From: Candidatus Latescibacterota bacterium | GTDB lineage: Bacteria; Latescibacterota; UBA2968; UBA8231 | Length of the DNA stretch: 64,000 bases | Direction: 5' to 3' | Assembly (NCBI GenBank): GCA_021295675.1 | Contig: JAGWBY010000002.1 | Location: forward strand, 1-64,000 | In this document: positions 18,855 to 27,397 of the stretch, piece after piece | How the letters are laid out: the number at the start of each line of letters is the position of its first letter | How positions within the stretch are numbered: the first letter of the stretch is position 1 | Notes under the pieces: generated by a model | Database searches by the model: none | What the model saw: only the letters and a program-made list of their open reading frames with translations | What the model was told of the DNA's origin: nothing | Translations under genes and position numbers: made by a program

Positions 18855-21052
18855 GGTTTGAGCCGCGCGCGGGACAGCGCGAGATCGTGGCTTACCAAGG
18901 CGATCTGCTGGGCGTGTCAGCCGTGCCCGGTAGCGGCAAGACCGAGGCGATTGTAGCTTTGGCGACCCGGCTGATCGCCGAAAGGCGCGCCGAGGGGGGA
19001 CAGGTGCTGATTGTGACCTATCAGAACGCGGCCGTGGATAATGTCCGCGCCCGGATCGGCCAGCGCTTGCAAGAGATGGACATGCTCCCGGTCGGCTACG
19101 ACGTGCGAACTTTGCACAGTTTGGCCTACGGCATCGTCCAGGCCAATCCCGGGCTGGTGGGGGCCGCAGCCGAATTTACGGTCCTCGACGAGCGCGCCAG
19201 CGAGAGTTTGCTCGACAAGGCGGTGCGGACTTGGAACGACGACAACAAAGGGGTGTGGGGCCGGTTGGGGCCTGGGGAGTACGTGGATCAGCAGTGGGAG
19301 CAGGAGTGGCGCGACATTGCGCGGAAAGTCGCCCGCACGGTCATCACCACGGCTAAGAACCGTCGGCTGCGGGCCGAGGACCTCTTGGCGAGGATTGGCG
19401 GCCAGGAGGACAGAAACCAGTTTTTGCGGATCGGCGCGGAAATCTACCGGCTCTACCAACAGCAAGTCGAGACCATTGGCGGCCTCGACTTCGACGACTT
19501 GGTGTGGATGGCCGTAGAGATGTTGCAGCAATACCCGGATTTGTGCAGCCGCTACCGGCGGCGTTGGCCCTTTGTCTTGGAAGACGAGGCGCAAGACAGC
19601 GTCCCCTTGCAGGAGGAGCTGATCGCGCTGTTGGTGGGGCCGGGCGGCAATTGGGTTCGGGTTGGCGACCCCAATCAGGCGATTATGAGCACCTTCACCG
19701 CGGCCGATCCTCGCTATTTGCGCGACTTCTTGGATCGGGAAGACGTCGCGGTCGCGGAGATGACGATCTCCGGTCGCTGCGCCCCCAAAATCATGGATTT
19801 GGCCAACTTTTTGGTCGAGTGGGCCGCGGTCGAACACCCACTGGTCGAGGTGCGCCAGCGCGCTTTCCGACCCCAACAGATGCAGCCCACCGACCTCGGC
19901 GATCCCCAGCAAAATCCCTCGGACGCGGACAGCATCATATGGTTCCGCGAATACAACAATCGCCACGATGAATTCGACAGCATTGCGCGCCGGGCCAAGG
20001 GCTTTGCCGAGGGCAACCCGAACTTGACGGTAGCGGTGTTGGTGCCGACCAACCGCATTGGCTACGACATGGCCGAGCGCTTGCGCCAAGCCGGAGCGGA
20101 CTTCGACGAGGTCCTGCAAAGTCCACGCTCGGCACGGCGGGTGGGCGAGGCTCTATGCACAGTGTTAGATTTTCTTTCGGATCCTTTGGGGCGCAATCGG
20201 TTAGAAAGATCCTATCGCGCATTGGTTGGCTTTTGGCCCGGGCCGAGTGGACCGGGGAACGAGGAGGCTGTGGCCATGTTGTTGCGTAGCTGCTATCGGC
20301 CCGAAGCCCTGCTCTACCCAGAGGCCGGCCAGCGGATAGAAGCGGCTCTGCCACCGGTGGATCACATCGAGCCGCAGGATTTGGAAGCTATTGATTTCCT
20401 GTGTGGTTATCTGCGGCGCTGGCTGCGGGCGGGCGCGCTGCCGGTAGATCAGCTTTTGATGACGGTCGCCCAAGATTTGCTAGTAGAGGAAGTAGATATG
20501 GCGCGGGCGCAGCAACTGGCGATCTATGTGCGCATCCGCGCCGACCAAAACACAGACTGGCAGTTGCCCGAGTTAGTGCGCGAGTTGAGCGAGGCCGTGC
20601 AGGGCCGAGCGGGTGCGCTCGCCGAGGCCGAGGACGCATTGGGACCTCAGCCTGGGCGGATTTTTCTGACGACCATGCACAAGGCTAAGGGGATGGAGTG
20701 GGATTTAGTTTATGTCATGGGGGTTGATGGCGATTGGTTTCCCCACGACCTCGACGCGCGCTTTTTGGGCGAGTACGAATTCTTAGGCGGCGATCCCTGC
20801 GAGGATGCAAAGGCCGAACTATTGGACCTGATCGGCGAAATCGGGTCGAGCCGGCTGTCGGCCACCGACCGCTCTCACGCGGAAGTGATCGCCGAGCGGC
20901 TGCGGCTGCTCTACGTGGCCATTACCCGGGCACGGCGCTATTTAGTCCTGAGCTGGAGTCGCCAGATTCCGCGCGCGACGCGGATGCAGCCCGCGCCCAT
21001 GGCCGAGGTATTCCGCCAGTTGCAACTCTATTGTGGGCAGCAGAGCCGATGA
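18851..21052 (+). CDS. UvrD/RecB-like SF1A DNA helicase
   Basis: A 733-residue ATP-dependent 3'-5' DNA helicase. Walker A is AVPGSGKT at 24-31, the Walker B/DExQ box is LEDEAQDS (about 250-257), motif III VGDPNQAIMSTF follows, motif V includes MHKAKGMEWDLVYV (about 609-622), and motif VI is VAITRARRYLVLSW near the C-terminus. It lacks a fused nuclease domain, which the next gene supplies. It starts at GTG 18851, overlapping the previous stop by 4 nt, and overlaps the nuclease start by 4 nt. Likely the motor of a double-strand-break-processing complex. Confidence 0.9.
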   Translation: MRFEPRAGQREIVAYQGDLLGVSAVPGSGKTEAIVALATRLIAERRAEGGQVLIVTYQNAAVDNVRARIGQRLQEMDMLPVGYDVRTLHSLAYGIVQANPGLVGAAAEFTVLDERASESLLDKAVRTWNDDNKGVWGRLGPGEYVDQQWEQEWRDIARKVARTVITTAKNRRLRAEDLLARIGGQEDRNQFLRIGAEIYRLYQQQVETIGGLDFDDLVWMAVEMLQQYPDLCSRYRRRWPFVLEDEAQDSVPLQEELIALLVGPGGNWVRVGDPNQAIMSTFTAADPRYLRDFLDREDVAVAEMTISGRCAPKIMDLANFLVEWAAVEHPLVEVRQRAFRPQQMQPTDLGDPQQNPSDADSIIWFREYNNRHDEFDSIARRAKGFAEGNPNLTVAVLVPTNRIGYDMAERLRQAGADFDEVLQSPRSARRVGEALCTVLDFLSDPLGRNRLERSYRALVGFWPGPSGPGNEEAVAMLLRSCYRPEALLYPEAGQRIEAALPPVDHIEPQDLEAIDFLCGYLRRWLRAGALPVDQLLMTVAQDLLVEEVDMARAQQLAIYVRIRADQNTDWQLPELVRELSEAVQGRAGALAEAEDALGPQPGRIFLTTMHKAKGMEWDLVYVMGVDGDWFPHDLDARFLGEYEFLGGDPCEDAKAELLDLIGEIGSSRLSATDRSHAEVIAERLRLLYVAITRARRYLVLSWSRQIPRATRMQPAPMAEVFRQLQLYCGQQSR

Positions 21053-21828
21053 TACCGCAAGGATTCAATTACAGCCAGAGCAGCCTGACGGCCTTTGCGC
21101 GCTGTCGGCGGCAGTTTCTGTTGCCAGCGCCGCTGACCGACCAGCTCGATGAGTGGGAGGCCGCAGCCGACCGGGGGCGGGCGTTCCACCAGTTGGTGTT
21201 GCAGGAGAGCTTGGGCATGGATGTGGAGGACGCGGTGCAGCGGAGCCGCGATCCGCTGTTGGCCGCTTGGTGGCGCAATTGGCGCGAGCAGCCGCCAGTT
21301 GTACCCGAGGGGGCGGTGTTCGGGGAAACCATGCTCTCCGTGCCCCTAGCTGGGCGGCGTCTCGTCGCTAAGTTCGACCGCGTGGTCCTAGCCGACGATG
21401 GCCGCGCTTGGATATTCGACTGGAAGACCGGCCGCAAAAAGCCAGAGCAAGCCGCCTATGTCCAAAGCTGGCAAACGCTGGTCTATCGCTTTGTCTTGGT
21501 CGAGGCCGGTGCGGTCTTGAACGATGGCCGCGCACTCGCGCCCGACGACGTAGTGTTAGTCTATTGGCATGCTCAGTACCCGCAGGTCCTGCAGCCGATT
21601 ACCTATTCAGCCGCCGAGCACGAGCGGACAGGTGCGCTTTTGTCAGAGGCAATCGCTACCATCGAAGCCCTCCCAGACGCAGATGCGTACGCCAAGACCG
21701 ACGACGAAAGCGAGTGCCAGCGCTGTCAATTTCACACCTATTGCAACCGGCCAGCGGCGCGGGGCGACGATTGGGATATCGACGAGGACGAGCTGGAGTG
21801 GGAGCAGATGCCTGAAGCAGAGCTTTGA
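21049..21828 (+). CDS. PD-(D/E)XK nuclease of the RecB/AddB/Cas4 type with Fe-S cluster ligands
   Basis: A 259-residue nuclease. Catalytic residues are His47 (GRAFHQLVL), Asp110 (KFDRVV) and Asp124-Trp-Lys126 (FDWKTGRK). Four cysteines, Cys19 near the N-terminus and Cys223, Cys226 and Cys232 (ECQRCQFHTYC) near the C-terminus, match the 4Fe-4S staple of AddB and Cas4 nucleases. The C-terminal 20 residues are strongly acidic. ATG 21049 overlaps the helicase stop (ATGA). Together with the two upstream genes it forms a split helicase-nuclease. It ends 6 bp from the convergent ABC permease gene. Confidence 0.88.
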   Translation: MIPQGFNYSQSSLTAFARCRRQFLLPAPLTDQLDEWEAAADRGRAFHQLVLQESLGMDVEDAVQRSRDPLLAAWWRNWREQPPVVPEGAVFGETMLSVPLAGRRLVAKFDRVVLADDGRAWIFDWKTGRKKPEQAAYVQSWQTLVYRFVLVEAGAVLNDGRALAPDDVVLVYWHAQYPQVLQPITYSAAEHERTGALLSEAIATIEALPDADAYAKTDDESECQRCQFHTYCNRPAARGDDWDIDEDELEWEQMPEAEL

Positions 21829-21834
21829 AGCTGG

Positions 21835-23293
21835 TCAGCCTTTGAGTGCGCCGAGTTGGATACCGCGCACGAAGAACCGCTGGCCGAAGACAAAGAGTAC
21901 GATCATCGGCAGCATCATCAGCACGCTTCCCGTCATCAACAGCGAGTAGTTGGTCCCCTGCGAAGAATCGAAGTAGCGCAGGGCCACCGGCAGGACTCGC
22001 ATGTGCTCGGAGTGAGTGACGATCAGCGGCCAGGTAAAGGATTGCCAAGTGCCCATAAAGGAGAAGATCGAGAGGGTGATCAACGCCGGCTTGGACAGGG
22101 GCATGACGATGGTCCAGAAGGTCTTCCAGAGATTGGCACCGTCGATTTCAGCGGCCTCTTCAAGCCCTCTGGGCAGCCCGGTCATAAACTGGCGCATCAT
22201 AAAGGTGCCAAAAGCAGTGAACATGGCTGGGATGATGAGCGCTTGGAACGAGTCGAGCCAGCCGAGGCTTTTGAGAATCACGTAATTGGGCAGCAAGGTG
22301 ACGATCCCGGGGACCATCAAGGTGGCCAAGTAGAGCAAAAAGACGGCATCGCGATAGCGCCATTCGAGGCGGGCAAAGGCAAAGCCAGCCATGGCTGAGG
22401 TCACCACTTGGCCGACCATCACGCAGACGGCGACAAAGAGGCTATTCCAGCCGTAGAGCGAGAACTTGATGTCCTTGTCGCGCAAGACCCGGATGTAGTT
22501 GGACCACATGAAGCGCGGCTCGCTACGCGATGCGCAGTTGGTCCTCACCGGGGAAGCGGGCGTAGAGGACGTCGCCCCCGACTTGTTCCGTCAGTGGGTC
22601 GTCGTCGCTTCTGAGCAGGGGAAAGGCCGAGCGAAAGGGAATGGTGTTGCCGTCGGCGTCGAGAATCGGCTCTTTGGCTTGGACGTCCAAAACCGGGTCC
22701 CCGACGCGATCCCAAGAGATATCGCGATAGGTGTAAGCCTCGCCGTTGGCGCGCAACAGCGGGGTGCCGTCGGCAAGCTCGACCGAGGCCGGCGGTAGCT
22801 GCTCGGCCGTGCGCCAATTCTGGCGCTGTTGCACAAGCCGCTGCTGCCACTTGTCGCGTAGGGCTTCGGTCAGCAGCAGGGGGGCACCATCGACGAGAAC
22901 CGGGTTCCAGCGGTTTTTGTACACGGCAATGCCACCGCGCTCTTCGACGTTTTTGCCGGGGATAGGCTGGTCTTCTGGGTCGTAGATTAGGCGGCCCTGC
23001 TGATCGCGGATCGGGTCGCCGGGAGCACCGAGTATCACTGGGTTGCCGAGGGTGATGCGGATCGGTTCGCCTTGAGCGTTGAGCAGCGGTTGGCCATCGC
23101 GGGTCCTCAGCAGGTCGCCTTCGTTGCCGAGGCGCACCTCCTGCGGCCAGACGTGGCTCTGGAAGACCTCGTTTTCGCTCTTGAACGAGGTGAGTACCAT
23201 CCACAGGAAAGGCACGAGCGTGGTGAAGCCGAAGAGGACGAGTAGTCCGTGGCTCAGCGAGTGGATCGCGGTCGTTTGCGCAACTTTGGCCAT
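21835..23293 (-). CDS. MalG-type sugar ABC permease with ~195-residue extracytoplasmic insertion (frameshifted)
   Basis: Inner-membrane permease of a carbohydrate importer. The first part (start 23293) has helix I and the usual PFLWMVLTSFKSENEVF segment, then about 195 residues of inserted sequence rich in G-x-P-(L/I) and D-G motifs. The frame stops at 22523; the adjacent frame continues with MWSNYIRVLRD, helices II-VI and the EAA loop (LEEAAEIDGANLWKTFWTI) to 21835. One extra base around 22530-22540 explains the break. Corrected length is about 485 residues against 270-300 for the family. Twelve nt separate it from the MalF-type gene. No ATPase is encoded nearby. Confidence 0.82.
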
Positions 23294-23305
23294 GCGCCTT
23301 TCCTC

Positions 23306-24463
23306 TCAGTTGACCGCGCCCCGACCGAAGCGCCAGTTGAACAGCGTGATAGTAAATATGATGACAAACATAAACCAAGCCACCGCGGCAGCGTATCCGA
23401 ACTCTAGGTTTTCAAAAGCCGAGCGGTAGATGTAGTAGCCGAGCGTGACCGTGTTGTCCCCGTCCTTGCCCGGGCCGCCATTGGTCATCAAGTAGGCGAT
23501 CTCAAAGCCCCCTTGCAGCCCGCCGATAATAGACATGACGCAGATAAAGAAGGTAGTAGGGGCGATCATCGGCCACGTGATGTGCCAAAACTGCTGCCAT
23601 TTAGAGGCTCCGTCGATGTCCGAGGCTTCGTATAGCTCCTCGGGCACATTGGCGAGGGCCGCGAGATAGAGGATCATGTTGCCCCCGCCCATGGACGCCC
23701 AGATGCCCATGAAGATGATGGCCGTCTTTGCCCAATAGGCAGCTTGCTCTAGGCCGAGCCAAGAGAGCCAGCCCAAATCGACGCTGCTAGAAAGCCAGTT
23801 GGGCAAGTCGTCGATGCTGTTGAGACCCGACAGCAGGGCCATGCGCCCCGACAGCCAAGCCCAGGGGCCGCCGTATTCGTAGAGGCCGCTGGCGATCCAG
23901 TAGAGCGTGGCTACTGAAAGGAGTGCGAGCAGAATTTGAGTCGGTCGTTCAGACATAGCCTTGCGCGCTAGCGATTGCAGGGCCAAGCCTACTAGCACGA
24001 GGATCGCGACGCGCACGGCGAGCGAGAAGTAAGGCCACGAGAGTATGGGCAGCAGGACTGAGTTGACGAGGCCGTACTTGGGGTTGTAAAGCCACTTCCA
24101 GAGCAAGAACAGCGCGACCCCATTGGTGACGGTGGGGAGGTAGAAGACGGTGCGATAGACGATGATGCCGCGCAGCTTTTGCGAAAGAACGATGGCCAAG
24201 ATGAGCGAGCCGCCGATGGACAGGGGCAAGCCTATCATGAGAAAAACCGTGTTGTAGAGATAAAACCAGAGCTTAGGGTCGGTCAGCAGCCGGATAAAGT
24301 TGTCGAAGCCAATGAAGCGCGGCGGAGAGAAGGTGTCCCACTGAAAGAACGCGAGGCCAAACGAGAAGAGCACCGGCAGGGACGTGAAGATCAAAAACCC
24401 GGTCAGATTGGGCGCGAGAAAGAGCAACGCCCAGCGCAGAGTTCTCTTTTCGCGGGGTTTCAA
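23306..24463 (-). CDS. MalF-type sugar ABC permease with extra membrane segment
   Basis: A 385-residue inner-membrane permease of the CUT1 group. The EAA motif that docks the ATPase is EELYEASDIDGASKWQQFWHI. Compared with usual members of about 290-310 residues there are roughly 90-100 extra residues after the third helix (YNPKYGLVNSVLLP to the GIWASMGGG helix), including two further hydrophobic stretches near residues 145-165 and 175-195. Its ATG overlaps the stop of the binding-protein gene by 4 nt. It forms an importer with the neighbouring MalG-type permease and the anchored binding protein. Confidence 0.88.
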   Translation of the reverse strand: MKPREKRTLRWALLFLAPNLTGFLIFTSLPVLFSFGLAFFQWDTFSPPRFIGFDNFIRLLTDPKLWFYLYNTVFLMIGLPLSIGGSLILAIVLSQKLRGIIVYRTVFYLPTVTNGVALFLLWKWLYNPKYGLVNSVLLPILSWPYFSLAVRVAILVLVGLALQSLARKAMSERPTQILLALLSVATLYWIASGLYEYGGPWAWLSGRMALLSGLNSIDDLPNWLSSSVDLGWLSWLGLEQAAYWAKTAIIFMGIWASMGGGNMILYLAALANVPEELYEASDIDGASKWQQFWHITWPMIAPTTFFICVMSIIGGLQGGFEIAYLMTNGGPGKDGDNTVTLGYYIYRSAFENLEFGYAAAVAWFMFVIIFTITLFNWRFGRGAVN

Positions 24464-26169
24464 GCGTCCATCTCCGCGCGTTGCCGCCGCGCGTAAAACG
24501 CGAGGCCGACGCCGATTGCCACTAGGAGTACCGCGATCCCGAGGATATCGAGCGCGTGGCTGCGGCTGGAGAGCGTGCGGTTGCGCTTGGACTTGGCCAA
24601 GGATTCGCGCATGCGGACGGACATTTCAGTGACGGCCGCTTGGCCGACCGTGGGGTTGCTCTCCACGCTCTGGTCGGGCATGCGGCCGAGAAATCGGTAG
24701 GTCTGACGAGCTGTTGAGTCGGCAGGCTGGTAAGCCGCGTTGATCAGATTGGTACCCAGCGCGCCCTGCAAACGGGTAATGTCAAAAGCAGCTCCGTAGG
24801 CCGCGGCCTGCTCTGCAACTGGGTGCTCCATGGCGTCGAGCAGGGCCGAGCGGTGTTGGTCCTCATCGGGGAATTCGGGATCGGGCTGCGAGAAATAGCG
24901 CTCCGAGAACTGCTTGCGGCTGCCAAAGGCATCTGCGTCCTTGGTCAACAAGTTGTTGAAATCCGGGCTGGACAAGTACTCTAGAAAGTAAAAGGCCTCC
25001 CGCTCGTGCTGCGTGCCCTTGCGGATGGCAGTCACTCGCCCACCCATCTCCCCCGCCTTGCCCCGGTGGCGGCCGGTCTCGCTGATTTCGCCCCAAAGGC
25101 CATCGCGCAGGCTCGGATTAGCGCGTATCTCGGGATTGCTCATCCAGCGCTCCCACTCCTCGTAGGGCACGTAGCGGGGCATGGGGTAAATCTCGGTGGT
25201 AAAGCGGGCCTCGCGGCGCACCTTGATCAGTCCCCAGCGGCCGATGAGGATGGTGCCCAATTTGCCCGCCGAATACAGCCCTAGGATGGATTGTCCACCC
25301 CAACCGCCCCCACCTGTTTGCGCGGATTGATCTTCGGCCGAGGGCACGACGTGGAAAGTGTTGACGAGGTCGTACAGATATTGGGCGGCTGTGGCGCCGG
25401 CTGGGGAGTCGAGGGCAATCTCAGTGCCGTCGTCGTTGAGGAGGCTGCCACCGGCCTGATAGATGAAGTTGTTCAGCCCTCCACCGAAACCCGCCCCGCC
25501 CGAGCCAAAGGTCTCATAGCGCCGGCCATCGGCGCTCTTTTTGGTGAGGGCCTGACACAAGAGGACGTAGTCCCACCAAGTCCAGTGGTTCCACGGCAGG
25601 GGAGGCATGGCCAAGTTCTGAGCTTGGCGCTCACGCTGGACTGCGTCGTAGAGCGAGCGGTTGAGAAAGGTGACGCTGACGGTGATGTTGTTGGGGACGG
25701 CGTAGATGCGAAAGCGCTCGTATTCGTCGGCTCCGGTCGGCGCAGCGGCTACGGGTACGGCGAGGGCGTTACGCCGATGCCGCCAAAAGTCGTCGAGGCT
25801 TAGCTTGGCCTCGCGCATGTAGTCGTTTAGTTCGACCATGACGCCTTTGGAAGCATAGAGCGCGAAGGTCGCATAGCTATAAATATCGAAAACGTCCGGC
25901 CCGGAGCCAGCCGCGGCTTGGGTGAGAATTTTTTGCACGTCCGCGCTTGGGTCGAGGACGACGCGCACTTTTTTGTCTTCGTAGAGCCGGTTGAAGAGGG
26001 CCATTTGTTCGGTGCGTGCCGGATTGGGGTCGGAGGCCCAGCGGATGACAGTGTACTCGCCGCCCGCAGACGGGTCGTCTGGATAGACGGATAAGCCCCA
26101 GCGGTTAAGGGCGTACCAACCGACCAAGATCAGGGCGAGGACGGCGATGGTTGTAGATAGATCGCGCAA
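24460..26169 (-). CDS. Extracellular solute-binding protein anchored by N- and C-terminal membrane helices
   Basis: A 569-residue family 1 sugar-binding protein. The ligand-binding fold is recognisable (YTVIRWASDPNP, then GSGPDVFDIYSYATFALYASKG, and a C-lobe with FYFLEYLSSPDFNNLL). It lacks a lipobox: residues 4-22 form an uncleaved-looking hydrophobic segment, and residues 543-562 form a second helix followed by a basic tail (ARRQRAEMDA). Both termini may therefore be fixed in the membrane beside the permeases. Starts at TTG 26169 with no good ribosome-binding site. First gene of the importer operon. Ligand unknown, probably a carbohydrate. Confidence 0.85.
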   Translation of the reverse strand: MRDLSTTIAVLALILVGWYALNRWGLSVYPDDPSAGGEYTVIRWASDPNPARTEQMALFNRLYEDKKVRVVLDPSADVQKILTQAAAGSGPDVFDIYSYATFALYASKGVMVELNDYMREAKLSLDDFWRHRRNALAVPVAAAPTGADEYERFRIYAVPNNITVSVTFLNRSLYDAVQRERQAQNLAMPPLPWNHWTWWDYVLLCQALTKKSADGRRYETFGSGGAGFGGGLNNFIYQAGGSLLNDDGTEIALDSPAGATAAQYLYDLVNTFHVVPSAEDQSAQTGGGGWGGQSILGLYSAGKLGTILIGRWGLIKVRREARFTTEIYPMPRYVPYEEWERWMSNPEIRANPSLRDGLWGEISETGRHRGKAGEMGGRVTAIRKGTQHEREAFYFLEYLSSPDFNNLLTKDADAFGSRKQFSERYFSQPDPEFPDEDQHRSALLDAMEHPVAEQAAAYGAAFDITRLQGALGTNLINAAYQPADSTARQTYRFLGRMPDQSVESNPTVGQAAVTEMSVRMRESLAKSKRNRTLSSRSHALDILGIAVLLVAIGVGLAFYARRQRAEMDA

Positions 26170-26205
26170 GGGAAAACCCGTTGAGGATGCGAGGCGAAAG
26201 GGCCA

Positions 26206-26233
26206 AGTGTAAAAAAAAATGTGAGATTGTCAA
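26206..26233 (-). promoter_or_regulatory. Sigma-70-type promoter of the ABC importer operon
   Basis: On the minus strand TTGACA (26233-26228), 16-bp spacer containing a nine-T run, then TACACT (26211-26206). It lies about 37 bp before the TTG start at 26169, in an AT-rich divergent region. Confidence 0.5.
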
Positions 26234-26297
26234 TGAGGGTAGCCGATAGTGATTCGATAAATATGATAAAGTATGAATAATAGGTAAATAAAATTGC

Positions 26298-26326
26298 TTG
26301 ACAGGTATATGGACAGGTTATAAATT
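26298..26326 (+). promoter_or_regulatory. Promoter-like element of the CBM9-like gene
   Basis: TTGACA at 26298-26303, then TATAAATT at 26319-26326; spacing to TATAAA is 15 bp and to TAAATT is 17 bp. It precedes the TTG start at 26376 by about 50 bp and is divergent from the importer promoter. Confidence 0.5.
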
Positions 26327-26375
26327 GACCACTTCTTCGTCTCTCGTTCTATCAACCTTGCAAAGGAGGATTCCC

Positions 26376-27278
26376 TTGAAGAGACTAAGCCTTCTCGCCT
26401 TGGTTGCAGTGATGGCTGCTTCGGCTGCTTTCGCGCACCAAGCTAACTATTTCATGCCGCAGATTCCCAACCCCGACAACATGGTCATCGACGGCAACGA
26501 CGACGACTGGGGCTGGATTGATCCGGCTTTTGCCATCAACCCCGACACCATGTACGAGATTCTCGGTAGTGAGTGGCCTCCGGCCAAAGACGACTGGGAC
26601 TGCATTCTCTACGTGGCTTGGAGTTCGGCTCCCGACAATTCGCTGTACTACTTTTCTCGGGTTACCGATGACTCGCTGGGCCTTTTCGTCGAGAACCCCC
26701 AGGAGTATTGGAAGGACGACTCGCTGGAAATCATCGTCGATGCCGACCACTCGAGTGAGAACTTCAACGAGACCGAGATGACCTCCGGCCAGCAGTACGG
26801 TATCCGCGTCCTGCCCGCCGCTGGTCAGAAGGACACTTGGATCTTCAACGTACCGCAGGAGAGCATCCTGTGGTCCACCGAGCGTCCTTGGTTCGTCTAT
26901 GAGTGGACCCTCGATCCGCCGGACGCCCGGCCGATGGAGCAGCCCGCTGGTAGTTCGGTGACCTATACGTACGAGGTCAAGCAGGCTGTGTGGACCTTCC
27001 ACGACAAGACGGGTCCCGATGGCAGCGCCCGCCACAACTTTGCCTCCGACCAGATCATCGGTCTGACCTTCCAGTTTGACGAGACCGAGAATCCCGAGGT
27101 AGGCCGCGAAAAGCAGCCGGGCACGACGCCGGTTAATGGCGCGTTCCAGGACAACTCGAACGGCTCGGACTTCATCACAGTGGAGACCGAAGGCGCTACG
27201 GGTGGTACTGGCGGCGTGACGGATACGGCAGTCGAGGCCGATAGCTGGGGTCGGATCAAAAGCTACATGGTCCAATAA
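26376..27278 (+). CDS. Secreted CBM9-like carbohydrate-binding protein
   Basis: A 300-residue exported protein. Start is the TTG at 26376, six nt after AAGGAGG; it opens with a clean signal peptide (KRLSLLALVAVMAASAAFA, cleavage before HQANYF). The body fits the family 9 carbohydrate-binding-like fold: VIDGNDDDWGWI, an internal LYVAWSS segment, YYFSRVTDDSLGLF, and KDDSLEIIVDADHSS. The C-terminal 60 residues are low-complexity and Thr/Gly-rich (TEGATGGTGGVTDT). It is the first gene of the plus-strand surface-protein region and divergent from the sugar importer, with which it may share regulation. Ligand is unknown. Confidence 0.8.
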   Translation: MKRLSLLALVAVMAASAAFAHQANYFMPQIPNPDNMVIDGNDDDWGWIDPAFAINPDTMYEILGSEWPPAKDDWDCILYVAWSSAPDNSLYYFSRVTDDSLGLFVENPQEYWKDDSLEIIVDADHSSENFNETEMTSGQQYGIRVLPAAGQKDTWIFNVPQESILWSTERPWFVYEWTLDPPDARPMEQPAGSSVTYTYEVKQAVWTFHDKTGPDGSARHNFASDQIIGLTFQFDETENPEVGREKQPGTTPVNGAFQDNSNGSDFITVETEGATGGTGGVTDTAVEADSWGRIKSYMVQ

Positions 27279-27322
27279 GGCGCACCCTAGCATCTTCTGC
27301 TAGATCGCACATTGTACGCAAG

Positions 27323-27362
27323 AGATAAAGAGAGGTGGAGGCGACTTCATCTCTCTTTATCT
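27323..27362 (+). repeat. Long inverted repeat (hairpin) in the leader of the lipoprotein gene
   Basis: Arms AGATAAAGAGAG (27323-27334) and CTCTCTTTATCT (27351-27362) are perfectly complementary. One G-U and two more pairs extend the stem to 15 bp around a 10-nt loop. A smaller hairpin (CTAGCA/TGCTAG, 27287-27303) precedes it. It lies between the CBM9-like gene and the lipoprotein start. No T-run follows, so it may be an attenuator or mRNA-stability element as well as a terminator. Confidence 0.6.
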
Positions 27363-27397
27363 ATCGCCTTTGCATCGCTTTCAGGAAGGCATTCTCA

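Noticed and set aside
22523..23293. A separate 256-residue protein distinct from the permease
   Set aside because: It has only helix I of a MalG permease plus the insert, and the remaining helices continue directly in the next frame; a single frameshifted gene is simpler, though a split gene is not fully excluded.
26385..27293. 302-residue antisense open frame
   Set aside because: It lies wholly opposite the CBM9-like gene, which has signal peptide, ribosome-binding site and family match; GC-rich genes commonly give such shadows.
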